Positions 42,386 through 52,204 of a stretch of DNA of 64,000 nucleotides are shown piece by piece; positions within the stretch are counted from its first letter, which is position 1; every line of letters starts with the position of its first letter. Position numbers and translations under genes: made by a program. The notes under the pieces were generated by a model. The model searched no databases and was not told the DNA's origin. It saw only the letters and a list, made by a program, of their open reading frames with translations. Source of the DNA: Salinisphaeraceae bacterium. GTDB lineage: Bacteria; Pseudomonadota; Gammaproteobacteria; Nevskiales; Salinisphaeraceae. Location of the stretch: NCBI GenBank assembly GCA_002683405.1, contig NYTH01000028.1, positions 186,001-250,000 of the forward strand. The letters run 5' to 3'.

Positions 42386-43318
42386 CTAGCCGTGCATGGC
42401 TCGCTTGAGCGCACCGCTGATGTGATCCAGCGCCTGCTGACCGGCCTCCAGCGCACCCGCCAGACTGATGAAGCCGTGAATGGTGCCGCGATAGTTGACC
42501 AGCACGGCCTGGCTGCCGTCCTTGATCATCTTTTCGGCGTAGGCAATCCCCTGATCGCGCAGCGGATCAAAGCCCGCCACCAGCACCAGCGCCGGCGGCA
42601 GATCGTTCAGCCGCGCCGTGAGCGGCGCCAGGCGCTGATCGTCCGGGTCGCCCTGGCCGCCCGTGTAGTGCTTCATGAAATAGGCCATGGTGTCGGCCGT
42701 GAGGAAGTAGCCGTCCGCAAACTGGCGGAAGGATTCGGTTGATTCGCCGCGGCTGGACGTGACCGGGTAGAGCAGCAGCTGATACCGGATCGCCGGCCCC
42801 TTGCTGTCGCGTGCCTGCAGCGCGCAGACGGCGGCCAGATTGCCGCCCGCACTGTCGCCGCCCACCGCCAGCTGGCTGCCGTCGACACCCACCTCGCTGC
42901 CGTTCCCGGCCAGCCATTCAACGACTGCATAGCAATCCTCGGGCGCCGCCGGGAACGGATGCTCCGGCGACAGCCGGTAGTCCACCGATACAACGACGCA
43001 CTCGGAATCCTGCGCGATGCGACTGCAGACGCCGTCGTAATCGTCGAGCGATCCGATGACAAACCCGCCGCCGTGAAAATACGCCAGACAGGGCAGCTCG
43101 CCCGATTTGAGCTTGGGTCGATAGACCCGGATCGGTACCTCGCCTGCCGGGCCGGGCACCGTGCGATTGCTGATTTCCACGTCGGCCGTGGGGTTGGTGA
43201 CGGTCTTCACGAATTCGGAGAAAAAGACGCGGGATTCCGGCGGTGGCAGATCGGCAAAATCCGGCGCGCCCTGATCCTCGGCCTGCTTGAGCAGGGCTTT
43301 GGCCTGTAGGTCCAGCAT
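42386..43318 (-). CDS. Alpha/beta hydrolase, hormone-sensitive-lipase family
   Basis: A 310-residue esterase with the HSL oxyanion motif YFHGGGFVIGS, the nucleophile elbow GDSAGGN, and a C-terminal Asp/His part (GFDPLRDQGIAYAE, GTIHGFISL). It hydrolyses short acyl esters; the substrate is unknown. A strong ribosome site (AGGAGGAG) precedes ATG 43318. An in-frame start at 43408 would add a basic, unrelated stretch. Confidence 0.88.
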   Translation of the reverse strand: MLDLQAKALLKQAEDQGAPDFADLPPPESRVFFSEFVKTVTNPTADVEISNRTVPGPAGEVPIRVYRPKLKSGELPCLAYFHGGGFVIGSLDDYDGVCSRIAQDSECVVVSVDYRLSPEHPFPAAPEDCYAVVEWLAGNGSEVGVDGSQLAVGGDSAGGNLAAVCALQARDSKGPAIRYQLLLYPVTSSRGESTESFRQFADGYFLTADTMAYFMKHYTGGQGDPDDQRLAPLTARLNDLPPALVLVAGFDPLRDQGIAYAEKMIKDGSQAVLVNYRGTIHGFISLAGALEAGQQALDHISGALKRAMHG

Positions 43319-43448
43319 GGTCTCCTCCTGTGTGCAGTGACCGTCGCGACGGCCATTTCCTTTATTTTTTCGGCCCGGCATTGAACCAGTTTTTTGACAA
43401 AGCGCCAATAACGGCGTTCACGCCGCCGCCTCCGGGGCGGGCCACAGC

Positions 43449-44792
43449 CTACTGCAGCGGCGGCGCGCCCCGCTCGGCGTCGCCGGCACCGGCGGGCCCG
43501 TCGTCTTCAAAATCCGGCGCATCAAGATCGGCTTCCTGGCCAGACCGGGTATCGGCCTCCAGCGTCTTCGCGGCGGAGGCGCCCAGCTTGCGGAGCTTCT
43601 CCGCGCGACCCAGCAGATGGCCACGACCGGAACCCAGCTTCTTGTGGGCGTTGTCGTAGGCGTCGCCCGCCTGCCGGATGCGGTCTCCGATCTCCTCGAT
43701 GTCTTTCACGAACAGCACGAACTTGTCGTACATCTTGCCGGCCTCATCGGCAATCTTCCGGGCGTTCCGGTTCTGCCGGTCCACCCGCCACATGTTCTCC
43801 ACCACCCGCAGCGTGGGCAGCAGATTGGACGGCGCCAGCAGCACCACGTTCTTCTTCAGCGCGTATTCGTGCAGTGACGGATCAGCCCGCATGGCCTCGA
43901 TGTACGCGCCTTCCACCGGAATGAACAGCAGCACGAAATCCGGCGTCACCAGTCCGGACAGCGTCTCGTAGGACTTGCCGGATAGATTGTCGACCTGCCC
44001 CTTCACCGACTTCACGTGATCGGCGAGGGCCGCGGCGCGGGCGGTATCGTTCTCTTCGCCGTGGTAGCGCTCGTAGGCGGTGAGCGAAACCTTCGCGTCC
44101 ACGATCATCGCGCGGCCTTCGGGCAGGTGGATGACCGCGTCGGGCCGCAGGTTACCGCCCGACTCGCTCTTCAGGTTGACCTGCAGTTCGTACTCGCGAC
44201 CCTCGGCCAGACCGGAGGCCTCGAACACGCGCTGCAGGATCACTTCACCCCAGCCGCCCTGCGCCTTGTTGTCGCCCTTGAGCGCCCGGGTCAGCCGCTG
44301 GGCGTCTTCGGACATCTGCTGGTGCATGCTGCGCAGGTGGGTAATCTCGGCCTTCAGCGCGGCGCGATCACGCGTTTCCTGGTTGTAGACGTCACTCACC
44401 TGCTTCTGGAACTCGCCGATGCGGTCGCGCACGGGATTGAGCAGCAGCTCCATGCTTTGCCGGTTGGATTCGGTGAACTTCTTCGTCTTCTCGTCGAGAA
44501 TCTTCTGCGACAGCGACTCGAACTGGTGGGTCAGCTCGGTTTTCGCCTGGGTGAGCAGCGCAAGCTTCTCCGCCGAATGCATCTGCTCCGCATCGAAACG
44601 GGCCGACACGGATGCCAGTTCGCTGCGCGCGTCGTCCCGCTCGTGGGCCACAATCTCGAGCTGGTCCGCCGCCGCCAGCCGCGGCCGCAGCCACAGATAC
44701 AGCAGCCCGGCACCCACCAGCCCACCAACCAGCCCGCACACGCCCGGCACGAACCAGGGCTGCACCAGCAGGGATGCCCACGTGGCGCTCAT
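43449..44792 (-). CDS. rmuC: DNA recombination protein RmuC
   Basis: A 447-residue protein with an N-terminal membrane helix (VCGLVGGLVGAGLLYLWL), a long coiled-coil at about 40-170, and the RmuC nuclease-like core (KAQGGWGEVILQRVFEASGL, LRPDAVIHLPEGRAMIVDAK). RmuC limits inversion at short repeats and handles DNA ends. Its ATG overlaps the sprT stop (ATGA at 44789-44792). Confidence 0.9.
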   Translation of the reverse strand: MSATWASLLVQPWFVPGVCGLVGGLVGAGLLYLWLRPRLAAADQLEIVAHERDDARSELASVSARFDAEQMHSAEKLALLTQAKTELTHQFESLSQKILDEKTKKFTESNRQSMELLLNPVRDRIGEFQKQVSDVYNQETRDRAALKAEITHLRSMHQQMSEDAQRLTRALKGDNKAQGGWGEVILQRVFEASGLAEGREYELQVNLKSESGGNLRPDAVIHLPEGRAMIVDAKVSLTAYERYHGEENDTARAAALADHVKSVKGQVDNLSGKSYETLSGLVTPDFVLLFIPVEGAYIEAMRADPSLHEYALKKNVVLLAPSNLLPTLRVVENMWRVDRQNRNARKIADEAGKMYDKFVLFVKDIEEIGDRIRQAGDAYDNAHKKLGSGRGHLLGRAEKLRKLGASAAKTLEADTRSGQEADLDAPDFEDDGPAGAGDAERGAPPLQ

Positions 44793-45328
44793 GCCGACTC
44801 GCCCGAGAAGATCAGCCGCTCGCCGCAGCGGCGGCACCGATAGACCGCGCCCTGCTGCACGCGCCGGTGCCGAATGCTGGTGAGCTCCACCGGCGACTCA
44901 CAGCCGCAGCGATAGGCAAAGCGACGCAGCCGGCGGGTGGGCTCGGCCGGCATGCAGTGGCTCACGCTCGGATCCTTGCCGAAGGCCCGCATCACGTCTT
45001 GCCATTCGCGCCCGTGCGGCTTGATTCGCCGACCGAACAGCCGGTAGGCGACCACGTGCGCTACTTCGTGCGGCACGGTTTCCTCGATCATTTCCCTCGG
45101 GTGCTCGCGCAGCAGCGTGGCGTTGAGGCGAATCAGATCGGGCTGGCGCTTGCGCGGCGATATAACGGCCAGACCGGCGCCCCGGCCGCGCAGGTCCAGC
45201 CGGACTTCGGGCACGGGCAGCGGGCGCCGCCCGAAGCCGAGATGAGCGTGCGCGTAGGCCACCCAGTCACGCACCGCATCCTTGATGCGCGCCTGCAGGC
45301 CGGCTTCCGACGGTGGGTTTTCGGTCAT
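44789..45328 (-). CDS. sprT: SprT-family zinc metallopeptidase-like protein
   Basis: A 179-residue protein with the zinc-binding HEVAHVVAYRLFG motif (HExxH) followed by KPHGREWQDVMRAFG, the SprT signature, and a C-terminal zinc ribbon (CGCESPVELTSIRHRRV, YRCRRCGERL). SprT-like proteins relate to eukaryotic Spartan proteases, but bacterial substrates are unclear. I use ATG 45328 (MTENPPSEAG). It is translationally coupled to rmuC. Confidence 0.85.
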   Translation of the reverse strand: MTENPPSEAGLQARIKDAVRDWVAYAHAHLGFGRRPLPVPEVRLDLRGRGAGLAVISPRKRQPDLIRLNATLLREHPREMIEETVPHEVAHVVAYRLFGRRIKPHGREWQDVMRAFGKDPSVSHCMPAEPTRRLRRFAYRCGCESPVELTSIRHRRVQQGAVYRCRRCGERLIFSGESA

Positions 45329-45389
45329 ACACCCCATTCTGCCAGACGGGCCGGGTCAACGACCGACCCTGCGACCGCTCGCCGCCGGC

Positions 45390-47297
45390 TCAGCCGAAAC
45401 GGTGCTCCCGCGGATCGAAATGGCGGGTCATGCGCCAGAATTCCACCAGTCGCCAGGGCGAAATGGCAAATACCCGCCCCTGCGGATTGCGGTACCAGTT
45501 GGACATGCCGCGGTGGGTCCAGACCATGTTGTCGTGGCGAGCATCAACGGTCTGGTTGAAACGCTCGTAGACCGGCTCGCGCACCTCCACAAAATCGGCG
45601 CCACGCGTCAGCAGGTCCCGCAGCGCGAGCATGAGATAGCGCACCTGGCATTCAGTCATGAATATCTGGTTGCCGCCGTGGGCAAGGCCCGTGTTGGGGC
45701 CGGTGAGAATGAAGAAGTTGGGGAAGCCGGGCACCGTCGTGCCCTTGTGGGCCCTGGCATCATCGGCGCCCCAGTAGTCGGCCAGTTGCCGGCCATCGCG
45801 GCCCACCACGCGCATGGGCCAGAGCATGCGGCTGGCGTGGAAGCCGGTGGCGAACACAAGGGCGTCGAGTTCATGAAAGCTGCCGTCACGCATGCGGATG
45901 CCGTTGGACTCGATGCGCTCGATGTTGCCGGTTTCCAGCTCGACATTGTCGCGCTTGAGCATGCGGAACCAGTGGTTGTCGATGAGAATGCGCTTGCCGT
46001 AGGGCGGGTAGTCGGGCGTGACCTTGGCCAGCAGCTCCGGGTCGTCGCCGATCTCCTTGCGCAGATAGCGCAGCATGAAATTGCGATGGCGGTCGTTGAC
46101 CGCATTCACCGAGCGCTCCGGATGCGCCCAGTCGGGGTCTTTCTGCAGCGCCGGATAGATACCGTCGGCAAAGGCCCAGAACAGCTGAAAGCGATACCAG
46201 CGCCCGTACCAGGGCAGGTGCGCGAGCAGCCATTTCTTGCCCTGGCTGACTTGCGCGAAGTAATTGGGGTTGGGTACGACCCAGTGCGGCGAGCGCTGGA
46301 ACACGGTGAGACGGCCGGCGTCCGGCGCCAGCCGCGGGCCCACCTGCTGGCCCGACGCGCCGGTGCCGATCAGGCCGATACGCTGGCCGCGCCAGTTGAA
46401 ATCTTCCTGCCAGGCCGCGGTGTGCATGGCCGGGCCGGTGAACGCCTCGCGGCCGGGAATATCCGGCCACTTGGGCCGGTTGAGCACGCCGACGGCCGAC
46501 ACCACCACGTTGGCGCTCAGGCACTCGCCGTTGTCGAGCGTCAGCTGCCAGCAGTTGTGGATTTCGTCAAAGCGGGCCGCCTCCACCTCCACGCCAAAAC
46601 GCGTGTTGGCGGCCAGCCGGTGCTTGGCTGCGACGTCGGACAGGTACTGCGAAATCTCGCCCTGCCTGGCGAAGAACCAGGACCAGTCGGGATTGGGCTC
46701 GAAGGAAAAACTGTAGAAATGATTGGGCGTATCCACGCCACAACCGGGGTAGCGGTTTTCCAGCCAGGTGCCCCCGAAATCGGCATTTTTCTCGATTATC
46801 GTGTAATCGATGCCGGCCAGCTGCAGCTGGATGGCCGCACAGATGCCGGACACGCCCCCGCCGATAATGGCCACGCGAAAGCCCGCCGGCGGACGGGGCG
46901 ACTCTGGGGCGCGCCAGACGGCGATATCGCCTGCCGCACGGGTATCCAGCTCCTCGCGCATGAGCGCCAGATACTGATCGCCCACCGTCTCGCCAGCCGC
47001 GGTGCTCAGCATGGCCTGCAGTAATTCGTCTTCCGGCAAAGGCGGCAACGGCCTGCCGGACTCGCGGTAGTCAAGCAGCGCCTTGCAGAGGTGGTCACGA
47101 ATCTGTGCGGCCAGCTCGGGCGGCAAGGTCGCCTGATAATCCATGGGGCCCCTGATGTAGGGCCGCGCGGCATCCAGCCAGTGGCGGTCGCCGGTGAGCT
47201 GCACCAGAACCAGCATCAGCGTGGCGGGGTCGCCGGCCTCAAGCGCGGCGCGCAGTTCGCCGGGCCTGCCGGCAAGTTGGTCGAGGGTGGGCTCCAT
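45390..47297 (-). CDS. Baeyer-Villiger-type flavin monooxygenase
   Basis: A 635-residue protein with an N-terminal extension of about 135 residues, then FAD-binding IIGGGVSGICAAIQ (146-151 glycines), the BVMO fingerprint FTGPAMHTAAW, a second Rossmann motif (RIGLIGTGASGQQVGPRL) and FATGFHASRMLWP. The long N-terminal extension is seen in 4-hydroxyacetophenone- and large-ring-ketone-type BVMOs. It would insert oxygen next to a ketone using NADPH. Its ATG overlaps the tetR-like stop (TGATG), so the two genes form one unit. Confidence 0.85.
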   Translation of the reverse strand: MEPTLDQLAGRPGELRAALEAGDPATLMLVLVQLTGDRHWLDAARPYIRGPMDYQATLPPELAAQIRDHLCKALLDYRESGRPLPPLPEDELLQAMLSTAAGETVGDQYLALMREELDTRAAGDIAVWRAPESPRPPAGFRVAIIGGGVSGICAAIQLQLAGIDYTIIEKNADFGGTWLENRYPGCGVDTPNHFYSFSFEPNPDWSWFFARQGEISQYLSDVAAKHRLAANTRFGVEVEAARFDEIHNCWQLTLDNGECLSANVVVSAVGVLNRPKWPDIPGREAFTGPAMHTAAWQEDFNWRGQRIGLIGTGASGQQVGPRLAPDAGRLTVFQRSPHWVVPNPNYFAQVSQGKKWLLAHLPWYGRWYRFQLFWAFADGIYPALQKDPDWAHPERSVNAVNDRHRNFMLRYLRKEIGDDPELLAKVTPDYPPYGKRILIDNHWFRMLKRDNVELETGNIERIESNGIRMRDGSFHELDALVFATGFHASRMLWPMRVVGRDGRQLADYWGADDARAHKGTTVPGFPNFFILTGPNTGLAHGGNQIFMTECQVRYLMLALRDLLTRGADFVEVREPVYERFNQTVDARHDNMVWTHRGMSNWYRNPQGRVFAISPWRLVEFWRMTRHFDPREHRFG

Positions 47298-47980
47298 CAG
47301 GCGGCGTCTGTCGGCGCCGGGGCGGTCAGCAGGGCCTGCGCGGTATGCAGCAGGTCGCGAACCATCTCGGGGCTGTTCCAACGGTTGTTTTTCGGGTGGC
47401 GGGCAATTTCGGCCTCGCGTGTGGCGAATGCGCCGCGCAGATAGATATCCACGAGGATGAAGCGCTCATCCATCAACGCCCTGGGCAGATCAATACGCTC
47501 GCGCAGCAGCGACAGACAGCGCTGATAGGCGCGGTTGTACTCGGGCCCCACGGTGGCCAGAAACAGGGGGCGGTTGACGCTGATTACATGGTTCAGAAAG
47601 CGCATGTGCGTGTCGCTGGCCACTTCGACCGGATCGGCCGAGAGCAGCGGCCAGGCCAGGATGCGAATCAGCTCATCGACGCTGGCGTCCCGCGGGGGCT
47701 TCAGCCGATCAAGCTGTGTCTGGCGCCAGCGCTCGGCCTCCCTGGCGCCATCGAGCACCAGCTCCTGCACCAGCGACTGCTTTCCGCCGAAGTGATAGTT
47801 CAGCGACGCCACGTTGCGAAAGCCGGCTTCCTCGACGATGTCGCGCACGCTGACCGCAGCGACGCCGCGTTCTGCAAACAAACGCTGCGCGACCGACTTG
47901 AGAGTCTCCCGGGTGGCCCGGCCTCGCGGGTGATCGCTGGCAAGCGCAGAGCTGCGCTCGTGAGTCGGTTGCTGGGTCAT
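47297..47980 (-). CDS. TetR/AcrR-family regulator
   Basis: A 227-residue protein with a TetR helix-turn-helix: ATRETLKSVAQRLFAERGVAAVSVRDIVEEAGFRNVASLNYHFGGK at about 23-68. The C-terminal ligand domain is typical in length. It is directly upstream of, and coupled to, the BVMO gene and divergent from the Fe-ADH / P450 / ligase / lactonase genes, so it probably controls both directions. Confidence 0.88.
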   Translation of the reverse strand: MTQQPTHERSSALASDHPRGRATRETLKSVAQRLFAERGVAAVSVRDIVEEAGFRNVASLNYHFGGKQSLVQELVLDGAREAERWRQTQLDRLKPPRDASVDELIRILAWPLLSADPVEVASDTHMRFLNHVISVNRPLFLATVGPEYNRAYQRCLSLLRERIDLPRALMDERFILVDIYLRGAFATREAEIARHPKNNRWNSPEMVRDLLHTAQALLTAPAPTDAA

Positions 47981-48046
47981 CGGCTGCTGCTGTTTTCCCG
48001 TGGTGTGACAAGGCGTGCGCGGGGTGTGATCAGGCGCTGTTCTGCC

Positions 48047-48075
48047 TTGACGCTGCGAGCTTATTCAATTAAAAC
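48047..48075 (+). promoter_or_regulatory. Candidate promoter of the Fe-ADH/P450 operon
   Basis: TTGACG (48047-48052) and TAAAAC (48070-48075) are 17 bases apart in the gap between the divergent tetR-like and Fe-ADH genes. Transcription would start about 80 bases before the Fe-ADH ATG. I found no clear palindromic operator. Confidence 0.35.
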
Positions 48076-48162
48076 GAGCGTAGCAATTAGCAGAGCTCCA
48101 CGCATAGAGTTGCTTGCCAAGGCAACCGAAAAACCAGGGCTCGCGCGGGAACGGAGGAGACA

Positions 48163-49335
48163 ATGCCCACAGCTGCAACGTACGCACAAACGGCCACCCA
48201 GCGGGTGCACATGGGCCGGCCGGCGGCCGAGGCGGTGGCTGAAGAGGCCGGCCAGACGGGCGCGCAGCGCGTGTTTCTCATGGCCAGCCGCAGCCTGCGG
48301 GAAAACACCGACGAGATTGAGCGTATTCAGCAAGCGCTGGGCGAACGCTTTGCAGGGCTTTACGACGGCATGCCGCCCCATGGCCCGCGCGGCGCGGTGC
48401 TCGAGGCCGCAGCGTTGGCCCGTGAAGCCGGCGCCGACCTGCTGGTATCGGTGGGCGGCGGCTCGATTACCGACGCCACCAAGGTGCTCGCGGTATGTCT
48501 GACGCACGGTATTCGCGAGCACGCGGATTTCGACGCCTACCGCATGCAGGTGGATGCGTCCGGCCAGATCAGCATGCCCGAATTTTCGCCCCCCGAGGTC
48601 CCCGTGGTCTGCGTGCCCACCACGCTGTCGGGCGGCGAGTTCAATCCTCTGTCGGGCGTGACCGACGAGCGCGAAAAGCTCAAGCAGGGGTATACCCAGC
48701 GCGACATGGTGCCGGTGGCCGTGGTGCTGGACCCGGCCATTACCGTGCACACCCCGCAGTGGCTATGGCTGTCCACCGGCGTGCGCGCGGTCGACCACGC
48801 CATGGAAACCCTGGGGTCCTTTCTGTCCAATCCGTTCTGCGACGACATGGCCAGTTGCGCCCTGCGCAATCTGCAGGAGGGCCTGCAACGGGTACATGCC
48901 AGGCCGGATGATCTGGACGCCCGCCTGTCCTGCCAGATCGGCGCATGGCAATCGATGCTGCCCATCGTGGCCGGTATTCCGATGGGGATCAGCCATGCCA
49001 CCGGGCATGCGCTGGGCGGCACGTTCGATGTGCCGCACGGCCACACTTCCTGCGTCATGGCGCCTTTTGCGCTGGCCTTCAACCAGTCCGTCAACGGCGA
49101 GCGCCAGCAGCGCATCAGCGCGGCGCTGGGCAAACCGGATGAACCGGCCTCGAAACTGGCCGACGAGCTGATCCGCAATCTCGGCATGCCCCGCAGCCTG
49201 ACCGAGGTGGGGATCACCGAGGCCGATCTCCCCAAACTGGCCGACGCCGTCATGCACGACATCTGGGCCCGCACCAACCCGCGCGACATCGAACACGCGG
49301 ACCAGGCCCGGGAATTTCTTCGGACCGCGCTCTAG
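48163..49335 (+). CDS. Iron-containing alcohol dehydrogenase family protein
   Basis: A 390-residue Fe-ADH-superfamily enzyme. NAD-binding SVGGGSITDATKV and the metal region GISHATGHALGGTFDVPHGHTSCV (His residues) are clear. The C-terminal half resembles maleylacetate reductases as well as alcohol dehydrogenases. In context, oxidation of an alcohol made by the neighbouring P450 is likely. A strong ribosome site (GGAGGAG) precedes ATG 48163. It is first in a four-gene plus-strand run. Confidence 0.85.
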   Translation: MPTAATYAQTATQRVHMGRPAAEAVAEEAGQTGAQRVFLMASRSLRENTDEIERIQQALGERFAGLYDGMPPHGPRGAVLEAAALAREAGADLLVSVGGGSITDATKVLAVCLTHGIREHADFDAYRMQVDASGQISMPEFSPPEVPVVCVPTTLSGGEFNPLSGVTDEREKLKQGYTQRDMVPVAVVLDPAITVHTPQWLWLSTGVRAVDHAMETLGSFLSNPFCDDMASCALRNLQEGLQRVHARPDDLDARLSCQIGAWQSMLPIVAGIPMGISHATGHALGGTFDVPHGHTSCVMAPFALAFNQSVNGERQQRISAALGKPDEPASKLADELIRNLGMPRSLTEVGITEADLPKLADAVMHDIWARTNPRDIEHADQAREFLRTAL

Positions 49336-49345
49336 CGCTACCGCG

Positions 49346-50560
49346 ATGAACCAGGTTCCGAATTTCGACCCGGCCGATCCGAAGTTTCTGGCTGACCCGC
49401 TGGCCACCTACGCCGAGCTGCGCAGCCACAGGCCGGTGCAGCATCTACCCATCAGCGGCGGATTGTGGCTGCTGACCCGCTACCAGGACATTCAGCCGCT
49501 GGTGACTCGCCAGGACGGCCGCATGCAGCCCGAGGGGGTGGACCGCAGCCGCATCTTTGGAGACCAGCAAGCCGCCGCCGGACGCATTTATCGCAATCTT
49601 ATGGTGCTCAACGACCCGCCTCGGCACCTGCGGTTGCGCAGCCTGGCGCAGCAGGCGCTGACGCCCAGAGCCGTGGAGAATCTGCGCGGGCGAGTCGAAC
49701 AGGTGGTGGACGAAGCGCTTGACTCGGTGGCCGATCGGGGCGAAATGGACGCCGTGGATGACCTGGCGTTCGTCGTGCCCTACCGGGTGATCTGCGGCAT
49801 GCTGGGTATTCCGCCAGACCAGCGCGAGGCGCTGCTGGCGAATACGCCGGACTTCTTTCGCATCTTCATACCCGAGGCCAACGACCAGGCCGGCATCGAC
49901 GCCTGCAACCAGGCCTGCGCGTTTTTCATCGAGTATTTGTCGAAAAAGATCGAGCAGCGCCAGGACGAGCCCGGCGACGATATTCTGGGCGGCCTGATCC
50001 GGGCCGAGGCCGAGGGCAAGGCCTACGAGCGCGACGAAATCGTGGCCACGGCGCTTTCGATTCTCGCCGGCGGGTTTGATACCACCATGGACATGATCGG
50101 CGCCGGCATCTACCTGTTCGCCAACCAGCCGGAAGAGTTCGAAAAGCTGCGCGGCGATCCCGAAGCGGCCGCACGCTCTGCGGTAGAGGAGATCATTCGC
50201 TGGGAATCGCCGGTCGGCGTCAACTACCGGATTTTTCCCGAGGACCTGGAAGTCGGCGGCCAGCGCATCCCCGCGGGCGAACCCGTGTGGATGGCCCTGC
50301 TGTCGGCCAATCACGACGAGGCGCGCTTTGCCGAACCGGACAGGCTGAGCATTGCCAGGCCGGACAACCAGCACCTGGCCTTCGGCGGCAGCCGCCATTT
50401 CTGCATTGGCCAGCATCTGGCCAGGCTGGAGGGCGAAATCGTGTTCCGCCGGCTGGCCGAGCGCTTCACCGGCTTCGAGCTGGTCGGGCCCACCCCGCGC
50501 CGTCAGAACTTCCAGTTCCGCTCGTTTGAATCCCTGCCCGTCCGTTTTGAAACCGCGTGA
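49346..50560 (+). CDS. Cytochrome P450
   Basis: A 404-residue class I bacterial P450: I-helix AGGFDTTMDMIG, the K-helix ExxR is EIIR, haem loop FGGSRHFCIGQ with Cys353. It starts 10 bases after the Fe-ADH stop. It differs from the P450 at 24.5-25.7 kb. Redox partners are not in the window. Hydroxylation of an alicyclic or terpenoid-like substrate is a reasonable guess from its neighbours. Confidence 0.9.
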   Translation: MNQVPNFDPADPKFLADPLATYAELRSHRPVQHLPISGGLWLLTRYQDIQPLVTRQDGRMQPEGVDRSRIFGDQQAAAGRIYRNLMVLNDPPRHLRLRSLAQQALTPRAVENLRGRVEQVVDEALDSVADRGEMDAVDDLAFVVPYRVICGMLGIPPDQREALLANTPDFFRIFIPEANDQAGIDACNQACAFFIEYLSKKIEQRQDEPGDDILGGLIRAEAEGKAYERDEIVATALSILAGGFDTTMDMIGAGIYLFANQPEEFEKLRGDPEAAARSAVEEIIRWESPVGVNYRIFPEDLEVGGQRIPAGEPVWMALLSANHDEARFAEPDRLSIARPDNQHLAFGGSRHFCIGQHLARLEGEIVFRRLAERFTGFELVGPTPRRQNFQFRSFESLPVRFETA

Positions 50561-50570
50561 CTTCGAATTC

Positions 50571-52193
50571 ATGAACCGCCATCAGGCCAGCGCCGACCCC
50601 CGCATTCCGCCCCGCGACGCCTGCGTGCTGCGCTATACGCTGGAACGCATCGCCGAGGAACAGCCGGATCGGATCTATTGCGTGCTCGAGGGCGGCGAAA
50701 CCTGGACCTACCGGCAGACCCTCGAAAAGACCCGGGCGCGGGCCGCCCAACTCGCGGCAGTCGGCGTCAGCCAAGGTGACCACGTGCTGCTGTGGCTGCC
50801 CAACGGCGCCGAGGCCCTGCTGGGGCTGCTGGCCGTGAATTATCTGGGCGCGGTGCTGGTGCCGATCAACACCGAATACCGCGGCCCCCTGCTCGAACAC
50901 GTCATCGACAATTCGGACGCGCGAGTTCTGCTGGCGCACGGCTCGCTGCTGGAACGCCTGCAGGACGTGAACACCGCCACGCTCGACACCCTGCTGTGCT
51001 GTCAGGGCGAAGCGCCGGCAGACGTCGCGGGCCTGCCGATCACCCGCCTGGAGGATGTCACCGGGGCCGCCACCGCCACGGAGCCGGCCCGGCCGATTCA
51101 GCCCTGGGACACGATGTGCGTGCTGTACACCTCGGGCACTACGGGTCCCTCCAAGGGCGTGCTGATGTCCTACCTGCATCTGTACACCAACGCCGGTCCG
51201 GAAACCTGGCACTTTGTCACCGGCGAAGATCGCTTTCTGATCAACATGCCCATATTCCACATCGGCGGCCTGGGGCTGATGTTCAACATGCTGGTGCGTG
51301 GCGGCTCGATTGCCCTGTGGAATGCCTTTCGTACCGACACCTTCTGGACATTCGTGCGCGAAACCGAATGCACGGCTGCCTTTCTGCTGGGCGTGATGGC
51401 CACGTTCCTGCTGAAGGCCCCGGCCGCGAAGGACGACAGAAACCACCCGCTGCGACTGATCTTTGCCGTGCCGCTGACCGATGGCGCCATCCAGTTTCAC
51501 GATCGCTTCGACGTGGATGTCTACACCATCTTCAACATGACCGAGATCTCCACGCCCATCCTGTCGCCACCCAACCCGACCAAACAGGGCACCTGCGGCA
51601 AGGCACGCGAGGGCGTCGAGCTGCGGCTGGTCGACGAACACGACTGCGAGGTGCCCGCCGGGGAAACCGGTGAGCTGATCATTCGCGCCGATCGCCCCTG
51701 GGCCATGAATCACGGCTACTACAAGAACCCGCAGGCCACGGCCCGGGCCTGGCGCAACGGCTGGTTTCATACCGGTGACGCCTTCCGTCAGGACGCCGAA
51801 GGCAACTACTTTTTCGTCGACCGGATCAAGGACGCCATCCGCCGGCGCGGCGAGAACATTTCCTCGTTCGAGGTCGAAGCCGGCCTGGTCGCCCACGAGG
51901 ACGTGCGCGAAGCCGCGGCCATCGCCGTACCCAGCGAGCTCGGGGAGGATGAGGTCATGGCGGTCATCGCCCCGGTCGAGGGCCGCGAACCGGACCTGCC
52001 GTTACTGGTGGACTTCCTGGCCGAACGCATGCCGCACTACATGGTGCCCCGGTATTTCCGGGTGGTGGACGAGCTGCCGAAGACGCCGACCGCCAAGGTG
52101 CAGAAAGTTCGCCTGCGGGAAGACGGGGTCACCGCGCAGACCTGGGACCGCGAAGCCGAGGGCATCCGCCTGAAGCGCTCGGATCTGAACTAA
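50571..52193 (+). CDS. AMP-dependent acyl-CoA synthetase/ligase
   Basis: A 540-residue adenylate-forming ligase. ATP motif YTSGTTGPSKGVL, adenine-binding TIFNMTEIS, hinge-containing GRIKD-like DRIKDAIRRRGENIS, and C-terminal LPKTPTAKVQKV with the catalytic Lys. RGENIS is typical of fatty- or organic-acid CoA ligases (CaiC/FadD branch). It starts 10 bases after the P450 stop at ATG 50571. It would activate the acid formed after ring opening. Confidence 0.85.
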   Translation: MNRHQASADPRIPPRDACVLRYTLERIAEEQPDRIYCVLEGGETWTYRQTLEKTRARAAQLAAVGVSQGDHVLLWLPNGAEALLGLLAVNYLGAVLVPINTEYRGPLLEHVIDNSDARVLLAHGSLLERLQDVNTATLDTLLCCQGEAPADVAGLPITRLEDVTGAATATEPARPIQPWDTMCVLYTSGTTGPSKGVLMSYLHLYTNAGPETWHFVTGEDRFLINMPIFHIGGLGLMFNMLVRGGSIALWNAFRTDTFWTFVRETECTAAFLLGVMATFLLKAPAAKDDRNHPLRLIFAVPLTDGAIQFHDRFDVDVYTIFNMTEISTPILSPPNPTKQGTCGKAREGVELRLVDEHDCEVPAGETGELIIRADRPWAMNHGYYKNPQATARAWRNGWFHTGDAFRQDAEGNYFFVDRIKDAIRRRGENISSFEVEAGLVAHEDVREAAAIAVPSELGEDEVMAVIAPVEGREPDLPLLVDFLAERMPHYMVPRYFRVVDELPKTPTAKVQKVRLREDGVTAQTWDREAEGIRLKRSDLN

Positions 52194-52204
52194 GGAGCCA
52201 ATCG

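Noticed and set aside
48061-48750. A minus-strand frame over the start of the Fe-ADH gene
   Set aside because: The plus strand carries a strong ribosome site and clear NAD- and metal-binding motifs, while the minus frame has neither.
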